From JAVVUJ01 sp964582545 (GTDB taxonomy: Bacteria > Bacillota > Clostridia > Peptostreptococcales > Anaerovoracaceae), in the NCBI GenBank assembly GCA_964582545.1, contig CAZOSB010000024.1, positions 1 through 38,311 of the forward strand: a stretch of 38,311 nt of DNA. Reading direction: 5' to 3'. The position numbers and the translations under genes were made by a program. How positions within the stretch are numbered: position 1 is the first letter of the stretch; every line of letters starts with the position of its first letter. The notes under the pieces are model-generated. The model had not been told where the DNA came from and did not search any database. It saw only the letters and a program-made list of their open reading frames with translations. Of the stretch, positions 1-8,007 are shown one piece after another.

Positions 1-157
1 AATTGTCCTTTGGCAGCTTCACCAGGTTTGGTTTGGGTCCTGCGCAATGAGAATCTGTGAACCTCGTCAGGTCCGGAAGGAAGCAGCGATAAGCGGAGCC
101 CCTCATGTGCCGCAGAAAAATCTTTACCGGTGCCTGGGAAGCTGCCAAGGGACAATT
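1..157 (+). ncRNA. ffs: Signal recognition particle RNA (4.5S/SRP RNA)
   Basis: The highly conserved SRP apical hairpin is present at about 66-86 (GTCAGGTCCGGAAGGAAGCAGC region, with the GGAA loop), which binds Ffh to form the membrane protein-targeting particle. Bases 1-20 pair with 138-157 with a single G-U, and inner helices (for example CTGCG around 40-44 with CGCAG around 111-115) close the rod. A T-rich tail follows the helix, consistent with termination. Its place directly before dnaX matches other Firmicutes. The 5' end falls on the window edge, so a longer RNA with an upstream Alu-type domain cannot be excluded, although the closing helix looks like a complete small-type molecule. 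Confidence 0.93.
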
Positions 158-206
158 TTATTAAAAACACATCTTTTATAGGACGTAATATGAGGGGACG
201 AAACGA

Positions 207-1748
207 ATGTATAGAGCGCTTTACAGAACCTATAGGCCTGAAACCTTTGATGCAATTCTGGGGCAGGAGCATATCGTAAAAATCTTAAAAAATCAAATCA
301 AGCAAGGTACTGTAGGTCATGCGTATCTTTTTTGTGGGACAAGGGGCACCGGGAAAACTTCCACTGCTCGTATTTTGGCCAAGGGGCTCAACTGCACAGC
401 GGATCAAGATCGTCCGTGCGGACAATGTTCCAGTTGTATAGATATCAGAGACGGCATCTTCATGGATGTGATTGAAATTGATGCAGCATCAAATAATGGC
501 GTTGACAATATTAGAGAGCTTCGTGAAAGTGTAAAATATCCACCTGTCTCAGGGAAAACGAAGGTATACATAATCGATGAGGTTCATATGCTTTCTTCTG
601 GTGCTTTTAACGCGTTGCTTAAGACTTTGGAAGAGCCTCCCGAAAAGGTAATCTTTGTTTTGGCAACTACAGAACCTCAAAAGCTGCCGGCAACTATCTT
701 ATCCAGATGTCTAAAGTTAGATTTCAAAAGGGTATCCGAGAGGGTTTTAAAGGATTCGATACAAAGAATCTGTGCAGAGATGGGTGTTGAAATTACATCA
801 GGAGCCACAGGTGTCATTGCTGCTAACGCAGATGGTTCCGTCAGAGATTGCCTAAGCCTTTTAGATCAGTGCCTAGCAGCAGGAGATCGATCCATCAGCA
901 GAGAAGATGTTCTGGAAATATTAGGTACCTCTGGAGAAGAAGTGTTTATAGAAATTACGGATTTTATTATACAAAAAGATCTTGTGAACGCTTTTGTACT
1001 GCTGAACAAGGTTTTAGAAGATGGAAAGGATGTTCGTCAATTCATACGGGATTGGATTTCCCATTTTAGAAATTTATTGATGACAAAGTTTATCAAGAAT
1101 CCTGAAGATGTGATTCAAATGTCTATAGAAAATGTGGAAAGAATCCGAGAGCAGGCTCATGCTGTGGATTTGGAGGAAATCAACCATAACATAATAGAAT
1201 TATCCAAGACATCTGCTGATGCTAAGTGGTCCACACAGCCCAGAATCCTTTTGGAACTTTGTATGGTAAGGCTGACAGAGGGAAGCGGAAATGCAAGCGT
1301 GGTGCATGCCTCTCCCATACAGCATTGCCCCAAGGTGCTGCAAGAGAAACCGTCCGTGGAACCTGCTGTAGAGAAGAAACCTGTCGAAAAGCCAACAGTC
1401 AAAGAGGCTGGACAGTTACAGAGGAAAGACTACAGCGAAATTTGGCACCGAGTTTTTGAACAGGGCGAAACAGAAAAAGCAAGCTATAATCTTATCCGGA
1501 CAGGTACGGTACTCTTAGACATTACGGAGAACAATTTTATCGTCTCTGCTAAGTATGATATGATCTTGCAATACTTACAAAACAATAAAAAAGAACTGGA
1601 AGAAATCATGGAGAGACTCATGGGATATCCATTGAAAATGGAGTGTAAAGTGGGTGAGCACGAAATGGAAAATGAGGCGGGTCCTCAGGTAGAGGATCTT
1701 GCCGGAATCATCGGAAGCAAATTAGGATTGAATATTGAAATAGAATAA
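207..1748 (+). CDS. dnaX: DNA polymerase III subunit gamma/tau
   Basis: This is the AAA+ subunit of the replicative clamp loader, which opens and loads the beta clamp and links the polymerase to the fork. Visible motifs are Walker A GTRGTGKT (residues 44-51), the zinc-binding cysteines C63, C71, C74 and C77, Walker B IIDEVH (about 122-127), LATTEP, and the SRC arginine-finger motif (about 166-168). Residues after about 375 are a variable, Pro/Glu/Lys-rich linker and a C-terminal tau-type domain. At 513 residues it is close to the usual Firmicutes length. ATG 207 follows a GAGGGG ribosome site. It lies between the SRP RNA and ybaB, the typical order. Confidence 0.97.
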   Translation: MYRALYRTYRPETFDAILGQEHIVKILKNQIKQGTVGHAYLFCGTRGTGKTSTARILAKGLNCTADQDRPCGQCSSCIDIRDGIFMDVIEIDAASNNGVDNIRELRESVKYPPVSGKTKVYIIDEVHMLSSGAFNALLKTLEEPPEKVIFVLATTEPQKLPATILSRCLKLDFKRVSERVLKDSIQRICAEMGVEITSGATGVIAANADGSVRDCLSLLDQCLAAGDRSISREDVLEILGTSGEEVFIEITDFIIQKDLVNAFVLLNKVLEDGKDVRQFIRDWISHFRNLLMTKFIKNPEDVIQMSIENVERIREQAHAVDLEEINHNIIELSKTSADAKWSTQPRILLELCMVRLTEGSGNASVVHASPIQHCPKVLQEKPSVEPAVEKKPVEKPTVKEAGQLQRKDYSEIWHRVFEQGETEKASYNLIRTGTVLLDITENNFIVSAKYDMILQYLQNNKKELEEIMERLMGYPLKMECKVGEHEMENEAGPQVEDLAGIIGSKLGLNIEIE

Positions 1749-1763
1749 AGAGGAGGAAAAACA

Positions 1764-2126
1764 ATGGGTAAAGGAATGAAGGCCGGGAAAAAACCGAATG
1801 TGTCCAATAAGATGGGCGGAAATATGCAAAAACAAATGCAGCAGGTGCAAGCTATGCAAAAGAAAATGGAAGAAGTACAGGCAGAGCTTGATGAAAAAGA
1901 AATTGAGGCTACAGCTGGTGGTGGTGCTGTCAGTGTAACTGTCAACGGTAAAAAAGAAGTGATAAAGATTCTTATCAAGCCGGAAGTAGTTGATCCAGAT
2001 GATGTGGAAATGTTGCAGGACTTAATTCAAGTAGCTGTAAATGAAGCCCTTAGACAGATGGAAGAACTTTCACAGAACGAAATGTCAAAGCTGACAGGTG
2101 GACTTTCTCTTCCCGGTCTTATGTAA
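1764..2126 (+). CDS. YbaB/EbfC family nucleoid-associated protein
   Basis: A small DNA-binding protein of the YbaB/EbfC family, which forms tweezer-like dimers on DNA. After a basic, Gly/Lys-rich N-terminus of about 22 residues comes a Met/Gln-rich helix (MQKQMQQVQAMQKKMEEVQ), then the family core with GGGAVSVTVNGKKEV and IKPEVVDPDDVEMLQDLI, and a GGLSLPGLM end. The 120-residue length is slightly above the usual 100-110 because of the N-terminal extension. ATG 1764 has a perfect AGGAGG site just after the dnaX stop. The dnaX-ybaB-recR order is conserved in bacteria and suggests a replication or repair link, though the exact role is not established. Confidence 0.95.
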   Translation: MGKGMKAGKKPNVSNKMGGNMQKQMQQVQAMQKKMEEVQAELDEKEIEATAGGGAVSVTVNGKKEVIKILIKPEVVDPDDVEMLQDLIQVAVNEALRQMEELSQNEMSKLTGGLSLPGLM

Positions 2127-2147
2127 TAGGCGCTAAAGGAAACGTGA

Positions 2148-2750
2148 ATGAGACAATACGCAAAACCCTTAAATAAATTGATCAATGAGTTATCCAAGCT
2201 GCCCGGAATCGGTGGGAAAAGTGCACAACGATTGGCTTTTCACATTCTTTCTTTAGAGCAACAGGAGGCTGCTTCTTTGGCACAATCCATTTTAGAGGCT
2301 AAGGAAAAGATGAAATACTGCTCCTGTTGCGGCAATCTTACCGATGAGGATCCCTGCAATATTTGTACGGATGTAGGAAGGGATCAAAATGTAATCTGTG
2401 TGGTTGAGAGCCCCAGAGATGTGTTTGCCATAGAAAGAATGAAGGATTTTAACGGGCTCTATCATGTGCTCCATGGGGCAATTTCCCCTATGGATGGCAT
2501 AGGTCCGGAAGATATCAACTTAAAGCAACTCATCCTGAGACTACAGGGAAACTCCAATATTAAGGAAGTGATTTTGGCAACGAACCCGAATATTGAGGGA
2601 GAAGCCACTGCGATGTATACTTCCAGACTTATCAAACCATCAGGAATCAAGGTGTCCAGAATTGCCCACGGGGTACCCGTGGGAGGGGATCTTGAATACA
2701 CGGATGAAGTAACACTCTCTAAAGCTATGGAGGGCAGAAGAGAGCTTTAA
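2148..2750 (+). CDS. recR: Recombination mediator protein RecR
   Basis: RecR works with RecO (and RecF) to load RecA on gapped DNA. The N-terminal helix-hairpin-helix reads LPGIGGKSAQRLAFHIL, followed by a four-cysteine zinc finger CSCCGNLTDEDPCNIC (about residues 58-73) and a Toprim domain beginning VICVVESPRDV. The C-terminal part has ATNPNIEGEATAMY and the Walker-like end HGVPVGGDLEYTDEVTL. The 200-residue length is standard. It is the last + strand gene before a tail-to-tail junction with the minus-strand gene at 2753, leaving only two bases between the stop codons. No terminator is visible at that junction. Confidence 0.97.
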   Translation: MRQYAKPLNKLINELSKLPGIGGKSAQRLAFHILSLEQQEAASLAQSILEAKEKMKYCSCCGNLTDEDPCNICTDVGRDQNVICVVESPRDVFAIERMKDFNGLYHVLHGAISPMDGIGPEDINLKQLILRLQGNSNIKEVILATNPNIEGEATAMYTSRLIKPSGIKVSRIAHGVPVGGDLEYTDEVTLSKAMEGRREL

Positions 2751-2752
2751 CC

Positions 2753-3826
2753 TTAAAACAGACAGCAACCTCTGCCGCCTCTGGCAACCGTGTTGTTAAA
2801 ACCCACGGCCGTTTCTAACATAGGTCGATTTGCACAGCCGCAGTTTTCGTCGAATTCTGCTCCTGCCACATCCTCGTCTCGGCATCTATCGACGTTAGAC
2901 CTTCCGTTTATCCCGCAAGTGATTAAATCTTCTGCCGCTTCCACAAACCCGTCACAGTGGGTGATGGCTTCTTTGGCATTCACTTCGAACAAACTTCTTT
3001 TCACCACCTCGATTTGAACAGTAGGCACGATTGCGACGTTTGAAATCAGGGATACTCCTGTTCCTCCTGAGTTCACAATTAAAGATGGATTTACCAAATT
3101 AATTTCAGCACCAAACTGGAAAAAAACATTCGGTGCAATACCGTTGCTAGAGCAAGGGATTGATACATTGTCTACTGCAAAGTTGGAAATAGCGGTAGGC
3201 GGTAATATGGTGTTTGGGGTATTGTCAGCGTTAAAAATCTTTGCTTTAAAGCAGCAAGTTTTGCCATTTGCACTGACTACGCCCTCTAGAAAATAAGTAG
3301 CCCTCATCATCCATGGTCCGCTATGGGTAAGTAAAAAGAAGTTTTTTGTAGGTAGCCCTTCTCGGAGGCATTTGGTTTTTTGCAGCTGGCTGTCAATATC
3401 CGCTATGCTAATTGAGTATTGACCATTGGAATAGGAGATTCCGGTAGCTGGGATACCATCGAAGGAAGCATGCATAGGGGTTACGTTTCCTGCAGGGTGT
3501 GTATTAAAATAGCTGACCTCTGCATGGGATTTTTCGACGTGAAAGGTGGGAGGTTGATCGATAATTATGTGGTTGCAACCGAGATCGATATTTCGTTGAT
3601 TGCAGTTACATGAGTTGTTTGGCATACCGCCATAAGTAGATATCTCAATCGCAAAGTTTCCTAAATCTTCATCGCATGTATTTAAATGAAAGATAATGGG
3701 TGCGGAAGACCCCTTTCTATAAGAGTAAACTTTATCCATATACACTAACGCTTGATTCTGACTGTGAAATTTTAAACGACCAGAATCAATAGAAGTGCCA
3801 CATAAACTGTCTGCATGATTTTTCAT
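2753..3826 (-). CDS. Cysteine-rich protein of unknown function
   Basis: I do not recognise this 357-residue protein. It has 16 cysteines, often paired or close together (CNC near the first quarter, CC in the middle, CGC and CC at the end), and ends in GGRGCCLF. There is no signal peptide, no transmembrane segment and no catalytic motif that I can name. The middle is beta-rich with many Asn, Ser, Thr and Ile residues. The open frame begins nine codons earlier, but the start here, ATG at 3826-3824, has an AGAGAGG ribosome site eight bases away, while the upstream ATG has none. It interrupts the recR-to-mraZ interval on the opposite strand. A spore-surface or disulfide-stabilised structural role is only a guess. 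Confidence 0.75.
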   Translation of the reverse strand: MKNHADSLCGTSIDSGRLKFHSQNQALVYMDKVYSYRKGSSAPIIFHLNTCDEDLGNFAIEISTYGGMPNNSCNCNQRNIDLGCNHIIIDQPPTFHVEKSHAEVSYFNTHPAGNVTPMHASFDGIPATGISYSNGQYSISIADIDSQLQKTKCLREGLPTKNFFLLTHSGPWMMRATYFLEGVVSANGKTCCFKAKIFNADNTPNTILPPTAISNFAVDNVSIPCSSNGIAPNVFFQFGAEINLVNPSLIVNSGGTGVSLISNVAIVPTVQIEVVKRSLFEVNAKEAITHCDGFVEAAEDLITCGINGRSNVDRCRDEDVAGAEFDENCGCANRPMLETAVGFNNTVARGGRGCCLF

Positions 3827-3834
3827 TTTATTAA

Positions 3835-3841
3835 CCTCTCT
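3835..3841 (-). promoter_or_regulatory. Ribosome binding site fixing the start of the cysteine-rich gene
   Basis: On the minus strand this reads AGAGAGG and lies eight bases before ATG 3826. The longer-frame ATG at 3853 has no comparable site, so the shorter protein is preferred. Confidence 0.7.
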
Positions 3842-3903
3842 TTTATGATTCATTACTAGCTGGTTTGCCAGTTATGTATGCGTTGATAATCTTTAAAATT
3901 CTT

Positions 3904-3954
3904 ATACTATTCCGCAATTAAAAACATATCATATTTTTAATTGCGGAATAGTAT
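3904..3954. repeat. 21-bp perfect inverted repeat in the divergent control region
   Basis: Bases 3904-3924 are the exact reverse complement of 3934-3954, with a nine-base spacer. The arms contain ATTCCGCAATT and end in a run of five A (left) and five T (right) next to the loop. The element lies about 80 bp before the cysteine-rich gene and about 250 bp before mraZ, which are divergently transcribed. It could be an operator, a cruciform or a decayed mobile hairpin. It is not a normal terminator, because the T run is on the loop side. Confidence 0.85.
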
Positions 3955-4151
3955 TACAAGTATGATACAAAGTCTATTCTATATTTACATAATATGCAGC
4001 AATCAAAAACATGATACAGTTCAATATTTCGTATGGAAAACGTGTGTTCATACCACATATTGAAAAGTGTAATATAATTTTAATAAATTTAACAAAAAAT
4101 AAAATTGATTTATTAAATTAAACCCATTTTTTCGATTAAATTTGTTGCATA

Positions 4152-4177
4152 GTGGAGTGAAGTGGAGTATAGTGGAT
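4152..4177 (+). promoter_or_regulatory. MraZ-binding repeats (three boxes)
   Basis: Three direct repeats GTGGAG, GTGGAG and GTGGAT start at 4152, 4162 and 4172, each 10 bp apart with four-base spacers. MraZ is known to autoregulate the dcw operon by binding tandem repeats of this GTGG type upstream of its own gene, so this is very probably its operator. The second box contains an in-frame GTG that could be mistaken for the mraZ start. Confidence 0.85.
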
Positions 4178-4193
4178 TACACAACAACATTAT

Positions 4194-4199
4194 GGAGGT
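4194..4199 (+). promoter_or_regulatory. Ribosome binding site of mraZ
   Basis: GGAGGT lies seven bases before ATG 4207 and supports that start over the in-frame GTG at 4162, which sits inside an operator box. Confidence 0.8.
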
Positions 4200-4206
4200 C
4201 TATATC

Positions 4207-4638
4207 ATGCTGATGGGTGAGTATAAAAACTCAATAGATGTAAAAAGTAGAATTATTATCCCAGCAAAGTTTAGAGAAGCCCTTATACCAAGGTGCATTC
4301 TCACAAAGGGGCTGGATAATTGCTTATACATTTACCCTATGTCAGAATGGTCTAAATTTCAGGACAAACTTGCTACTTTACCCGTTTCCGACACAAAGGC
4401 AAGAGCCTTTGTTCGATACTTTTATGCCAGTGCAGTGGAATGCGAAATTGATAAACAGGGTAGGATGACAATTCCGCCAAGCTTAAAGGATTACGCAAAG
4501 ATCGATAAGGAGCTCGTCACTTTAGGGGTCTTAAACAAGGTGGAGATTTGGAGCAAACAAGAGTGGGAAAATGCTGAGAATGGTGAAAAGTTAGAACCGG
4601 GAGAATTTGCATTGCAAATGGAAAACTATGGAATTTAG
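4207..4638 (+). CDS. mraZ: Transcriptional regulator MraZ
   Basis: MraZ is a double-AbrB-fold DNA-binding protein that forms ring oligomers and controls the dcw cluster. The protein starts MLMGEYKNSIDVKSRIIIPAKFRE, the family's hallmark first AbrB half, and repeats the pattern in the second half as ECEIDKQGRMTIPPSLKDYA. From ATG 4207 it is 143 residues, the normal length. The open frame can be read from GTG 4162, but that codon is within a MraZ box and lacks a ribosome site. The gene heads the cluster, 11 bp before rsmH. Three binding repeats upstream indicate autoregulation. Confidence 0.96.
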   Translation: MLMGEYKNSIDVKSRIIIPAKFREALIPRCILTKGLDNCLYIYPMSEWSKFQDKLATLPVSDTKARAFVRYFYASAVECEIDKQGRMTIPPSLKDYAKIDKELVTLGVLNKVEIWSKQEWENAENGEKLEPGEFALQMENYGI

Positions 4639-4649
4639 GAGTCTCGTAC

Positions 4650-5585
4650 ATGGAATTTAAACACACACCTGTTTTGGCCAAGGAATGCATCGAAGGTCTT
4701 AATATTAAGGAAAGCGGTACTTACGTTGATGGCACACTGGGTGGAGGAGGACATGCTTCATTAATCTGTTCAAAGTTAAACAAAGATGGAAATTTTCTGG
4801 GCATAGATCGAGATTTGGAAGCTATTGATGTTGCAACGAAACGATTGAAGCCTTATGATTGTAATATTCATGTCGCACATAGTAATTATTCTGAAATTGT
4901 ACACCTATTGGAAGAAAGCAAACTTGGGAGCGCAGATGGCATTCTTTTGGACTTAGGCGTATCCTCTTTTCAGCTGGACAACCCCGACAGGGGATTCTCC
5001 TATATGAAGGATGCACCCTTAGATATGAGAATGAATAGTTTGGATGAAGAAACAGCAGAAGACATCGTAAATACCTACAGTGAAGAGGAATTAACTGGAG
5101 TAATTCGAAAATATGGGGAAGAGAAGTGGGCCTCGAGGATCAGTAAGTTTATGGTGAGTGCCAGAAAGGACAAGCCTATTACCAGTACGGGTCAGTTGGT
5201 GGAAATTATCAAAGCTGCTATACCGGCATCAGCCAGAAGGGAAGGTCCTCATCCGGCAAAGAGGACATTTCAGGCTTTGCGAATAGAGGTAAATAATGAA
5301 CTGAAAATGTTGGATAATGCGGTCAGAGAGGCGATAAAAGCACTTAACCCTCAGGGCAGGCTTTGTATCATTACATTTCATTCCTTAGAAGATAGAATTG
5401 TAAAAGATATCTTCAATGAAGCGGCAAATCCTTGCATTTGCCCTAAGGAATTTCCCATCTGCACTTGTGGGAGGAAAAGCCAGATTATAAAGATTAGCAA
5501 AAAGCCCCTTACACCATCGGAGGCAGAGCTGTTGACAAATCCAAGGGCTAGGAGTGCAAAACTTAGAATTATTGAAAAGAGGTAA
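4650..5585 (+). CDS. rsmH: 16S rRNA (cytosine-1402-N4)-methyltransferase RsmH
   Basis: RsmH (formerly MraW) methylates C1402 of 16S rRNA in the ribosomal P site, using S-adenosylmethionine. The SAM-binding loop is DGTLGGGGHA (about residues 27-36), followed by FLGIDRD, LLDLGVSSFQLD, DRGFSYMKDAPLDMRM and RTFQALRIEVNNEL, all classic family signatures, and the end PRARSAKLRIIEKR. At 311 residues it is full length. ATG 4650 follows TTTAGGAG, which overlaps the end of mraZ. Its position second in the dcw cluster is conserved across bacteria. Confidence 0.97.
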   Translation: MEFKHTPVLAKECIEGLNIKESGTYVDGTLGGGGHASLICSKLNKDGNFLGIDRDLEAIDVATKRLKPYDCNIHVAHSNYSEIVHLLEESKLGSADGILLDLGVSSFQLDNPDRGFSYMKDAPLDMRMNSLDEETAEDIVNTYSEEELTGVIRKYGEEKWASRISKFMVSARKDKPITSTGQLVEIIKAAIPASARREGPHPAKRTFQALRIEVNNELKMLDNAVREAIKALNPQGRLCIITFHSLEDRIVKDIFNEAANPCICPKEFPICTCGRKSQIIKISKKPLTPSEAELLTNPRARSAKLRIIEKR

Positions 5586-5590
5586 AAAAG

Positions 5591-5917
5591 ATGGTTATGA
5601 AAGAAAAATTGAAAATTATTTCATTGATTTTTATAGGGGGTATTCTTTGCATAGCGTTAATTTTATCTACTGCATATTCAGCTGCTATAAAATATAAGAT
5701 TAATATGATTCAGAAAGAAAACAATATGATTATTGGTGAAATAGAAAATCTGACAGTAAAAATCAATAATGGTAAAAACATTCAATTGATTGAAAAGAGA
5801 GCGGAATTAGAGTTAGGAATGATTTACCCCATGCCCGATCAGTTCGTTTATGTCAGCAGAAATCCTGAAAAGTTACACGATTTTGCATTAGTACTGAAGG
5901 AACGTGCATATAATTAG
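5591..5917 (+). CDS. ftsL: Cell division protein FtsL-like
   Basis: A 108-residue bitopic membrane protein: a short basic N-terminus (MVMKEKLK), one transmembrane helix at about residues 8-30 (IISLIFIGGILCIALILSTAYSA), then an extracellular coiled-coil region rich in Lys, Glu, Asn and Ile, ending with ELELGMIYPMPDQFVYV. FtsL proteins diverge strongly in sequence, so the assignment rests on size, topology and position between rsmH and the PBP gene. FtsL pairs with DivIC and DivIB to activate the septal synthase. ATG 5591 has GAGGTA seven bases upstream, overlapping the rsmH stop. Confidence 0.85.
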   Translation: MVMKEKLKIISLIFIGGILCIALILSTAYSAAIKYKINMIQKENNMIIGEIENLTVKINNGKNIQLIEKRAELELGMIYPMPDQFVYVSRNPEKLHDFALVLKERAYN

Positions 5918-5972
5918 CTTTAAGAAAATATACATAAAGAAGTCCATTCGTTTGAAAAACAAAATTATTCTT

Positions 5973-5977
5973 AGGAG
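5973..5977 (+). promoter_or_regulatory. Ribosome binding site deciding the PBP start
   Basis: AGGAG lies eight bases before ATG 5986 but only two bases before the in-frame ATG 5980, so 5986 is the better start. Confidence 0.7.
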
Positions 5978-5985
5978 AGATGTCT

Positions 5986-7980
5986 ATGTCCCCAATTACC
6001 AATAGAAGCAAAAAAAGAATGATTTTTGCATTCTTTGTCATTACAGCCCTGTGTGCGGTCATGACCTTTAGGGTAGGCTGGATTCAGGTGGTAGCCAGTG
6101 AGAAATACTCTGAAATGGCCATCGAAATACAGACTCGCGATGTGCCCATACCTCCCAAAAGAGGAATCATATACGATAGAAATGGCAATGAGTTGGCTGT
6201 CAGCGCAGTGACCTATTCCATTTGGGCAAGGCCGGCAAGTGTAAAAGGAAAGAAAGCCGAAGAAGCTGAAAAACGGATTGATAATGCAGTTAATAAGTTA
6301 TCTGAACTGTTAAATTTGGATCCTATTGCTGTAAGGGATGCGGTTACACAAAATAAAGCCTTAGTGAAGGTTGCAAAGTACATAGAAAAAGAAAAAGCTG
6401 ATGAAATACGAGAAGCAGCGATACCGGGAATTGAAATTGCCGAAGATGTAAAACGGTATTATCCTTTGGGTGCCTTTGCTTCTCATTTGCTTGGAAGTGT
6501 TACGGATGATAATAGAGGCCTTGCAGGAATTGAAATGCGATATAACAATTACCTCAGCGGGACACCGGGAAGATGGATTAAAAATACAGACCGCGATGGA
6601 GAAGGTTTGGCATATGGTACTGAGAAGTATTACAAGGCCGAAAATGGTCTAAACATCGTACTCACAATAGACGAAGTAATCCAACATTATGTGGAAAAAG
6701 CCATACAAAACGTTCAAGTGAATACGCAAGCTGATATGGTAGAATGTATCGTTATGGATCCTAAAACCGGTGATATTTTGGCGATGGCATCTACCCCTGA
6801 GTACGACCCCAATAATTCCAGAACACCCCTTGATCCGGTGAAAGCGGAATATGTAAACTCTCTTTCAGATACTGAAAAATTGGATTATTGGAATAAGATG
6901 TGGAGAAATCCAATGATCAGTGATGTTTATGAACCTGGATCAACCTTTAAACTGTTGACTACCGCAATTGCTTTGGAAGAAGGCGTTACCTCATTAAACG
7001 ATCATTTTGTGTGCACTGGAAGCACAAAGATTGCAAATGAAACTTTACGATGTTGGAGATATTACAATCCACATGGCAATCAAACATTGACAGAAGCTGT
7101 AGGAAATTCTTGTAATCCTGTCTTTATAGCTTTAGCCCAGAGAATTGGCATGGATAAATACTTTGAGTATTTGGATTTGTTTGGCATGACAGAAAGAACG
7201 GGAATCGACTATCCTGGGGAAGGTTATGCGATATTGCAGAAAAAGGATACTGCAGGTCCTGTGGGTCTAGCTACCATGTCCTATGGGCAAGGCATTGCGG
7301 TTACCCCTATTCAGTTGATCACCGCTATTTCCGCACTAGGAAATGAGGGCAATCTCATGCAGCCGAGGCTTGTCAAAGAACTGACGGATGAAGACGGAAA
7401 CGTAGTAGAGAAGTTTGATACTAAGATTGTTAGAAAGATCATATCCAAGCAAACTGCAGATGAAATGTGCCTGATTATGGAAGCAGTAGTAGATGAAGGC
7501 GGAAGCCAGGGAAGTCGAATAGACGGGTACAGAATCGGTGGGAAAACGGGTACGGCCAACAAAGCAAAGGGTGGTAAGTACAGTGAAGAAACCTGTTCTT
7601 CCTTTATTGGAATGGCACCAATGGATAACCCTCAGATTACGGTGCTCGTTGTAGTGGATAACCCCAAGGGGGTGAAGTTTGGCAGTATGACGGCTTTGCC
7701 TGGGGGAAAAGTCATAATCGAAGAGACTTTAAGGTACTTAAATGTGCAGCCCACCTATACTCAGGAACAGATGCAGCTGATACAAAAAGATAAAGTGGTG
7801 GTGCCGTCGCTGACAGGGCTCAGTATTGAAGATGCCGTAAAAATTATTAATCAAGCGGGTATGAGATATACGATTATGCCGGATGTTGCAGAAGCTCAAG
7901 GATTTAACGTAGTAGATCAATTTCCTAAACCGGGAGAAAAAATACAAAAGGACTCTGTGATTTGCCTTTACAGAGAATAA
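5986..7980 (+). CDS. Class B penicillin-binding protein, FtsI/SpoVD type, with one PASTA domain
   Basis: A membrane-anchored D,D-transpeptidase that cross-links peptidoglycan at the septum. Numbered from ATG 5986, there is a transmembrane helix at about 12-34, the dimerisation domain beginning PPKRGIIYDRNG, and the transpeptidase domain with STFK (S319, the acylated serine), SCN (375-377) and KTGT (520-523). A single PASTA domain (VVVPSLTGLSIEDAV to the end) follows at about 605-664. At 664 residues with one PASTA repeat directly before murE, it resembles SpoVD in layout. Since only one such gene is present here, it may serve vegetative division, sporulation or both, and the symbol is left open. 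Confidence 0.93.
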   Translation: MSPITNRSKKRMIFAFFVITALCAVMTFRVGWIQVVASEKYSEMAIEIQTRDVPIPPKRGIIYDRNGNELAVSAVTYSIWARPASVKGKKAEEAEKRIDNAVNKLSELLNLDPIAVRDAVTQNKALVKVAKYIEKEKADEIREAAIPGIEIAEDVKRYYPLGAFASHLLGSVTDDNRGLAGIEMRYNNYLSGTPGRWIKNTDRDGEGLAYGTEKYYKAENGLNIVLTIDEVIQHYVEKAIQNVQVNTQADMVECIVMDPKTGDILAMASTPEYDPNNSRTPLDPVKAEYVNSLSDTEKLDYWNKMWRNPMISDVYEPGSTFKLLTTAIALEEGVTSLNDHFVCTGSTKIANETLRCWRYYNPHGNQTLTEAVGNSCNPVFIALAQRIGMDKYFEYLDLFGMTERTGIDYPGEGYAILQKKDTAGPVGLATMSYGQGIAVTPIQLITAISALGNEGNLMQPRLVKELTDEDGNVVEKFDTKIVRKIISKQTADEMCLIMEAVVDEGGSQGSRIDGYRIGGKTGTANKAKGGKYSEETCSSFIGMAPMDNPQITVLVVVDNPKGVKFGSMTALPGGKVIIEETLRYLNVQPTYTQEQMQLIQKDKVVVPSLTGLSIEDAVKIINQAGMRYTIMPDVAEAQGFNVVDQFPKPGEKIQKDSVICLYRE

Positions 7981-8007
7981 GTATTTCTTAAAGGGAGGGA
8001 ACTAGTT

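Noticed and set aside
3962..4018. Octamer ATGATACA occurring twice, 49 bp apart
   Set aside because: It is short and in AT-rich sequence, so chance is a sufficient explanation.
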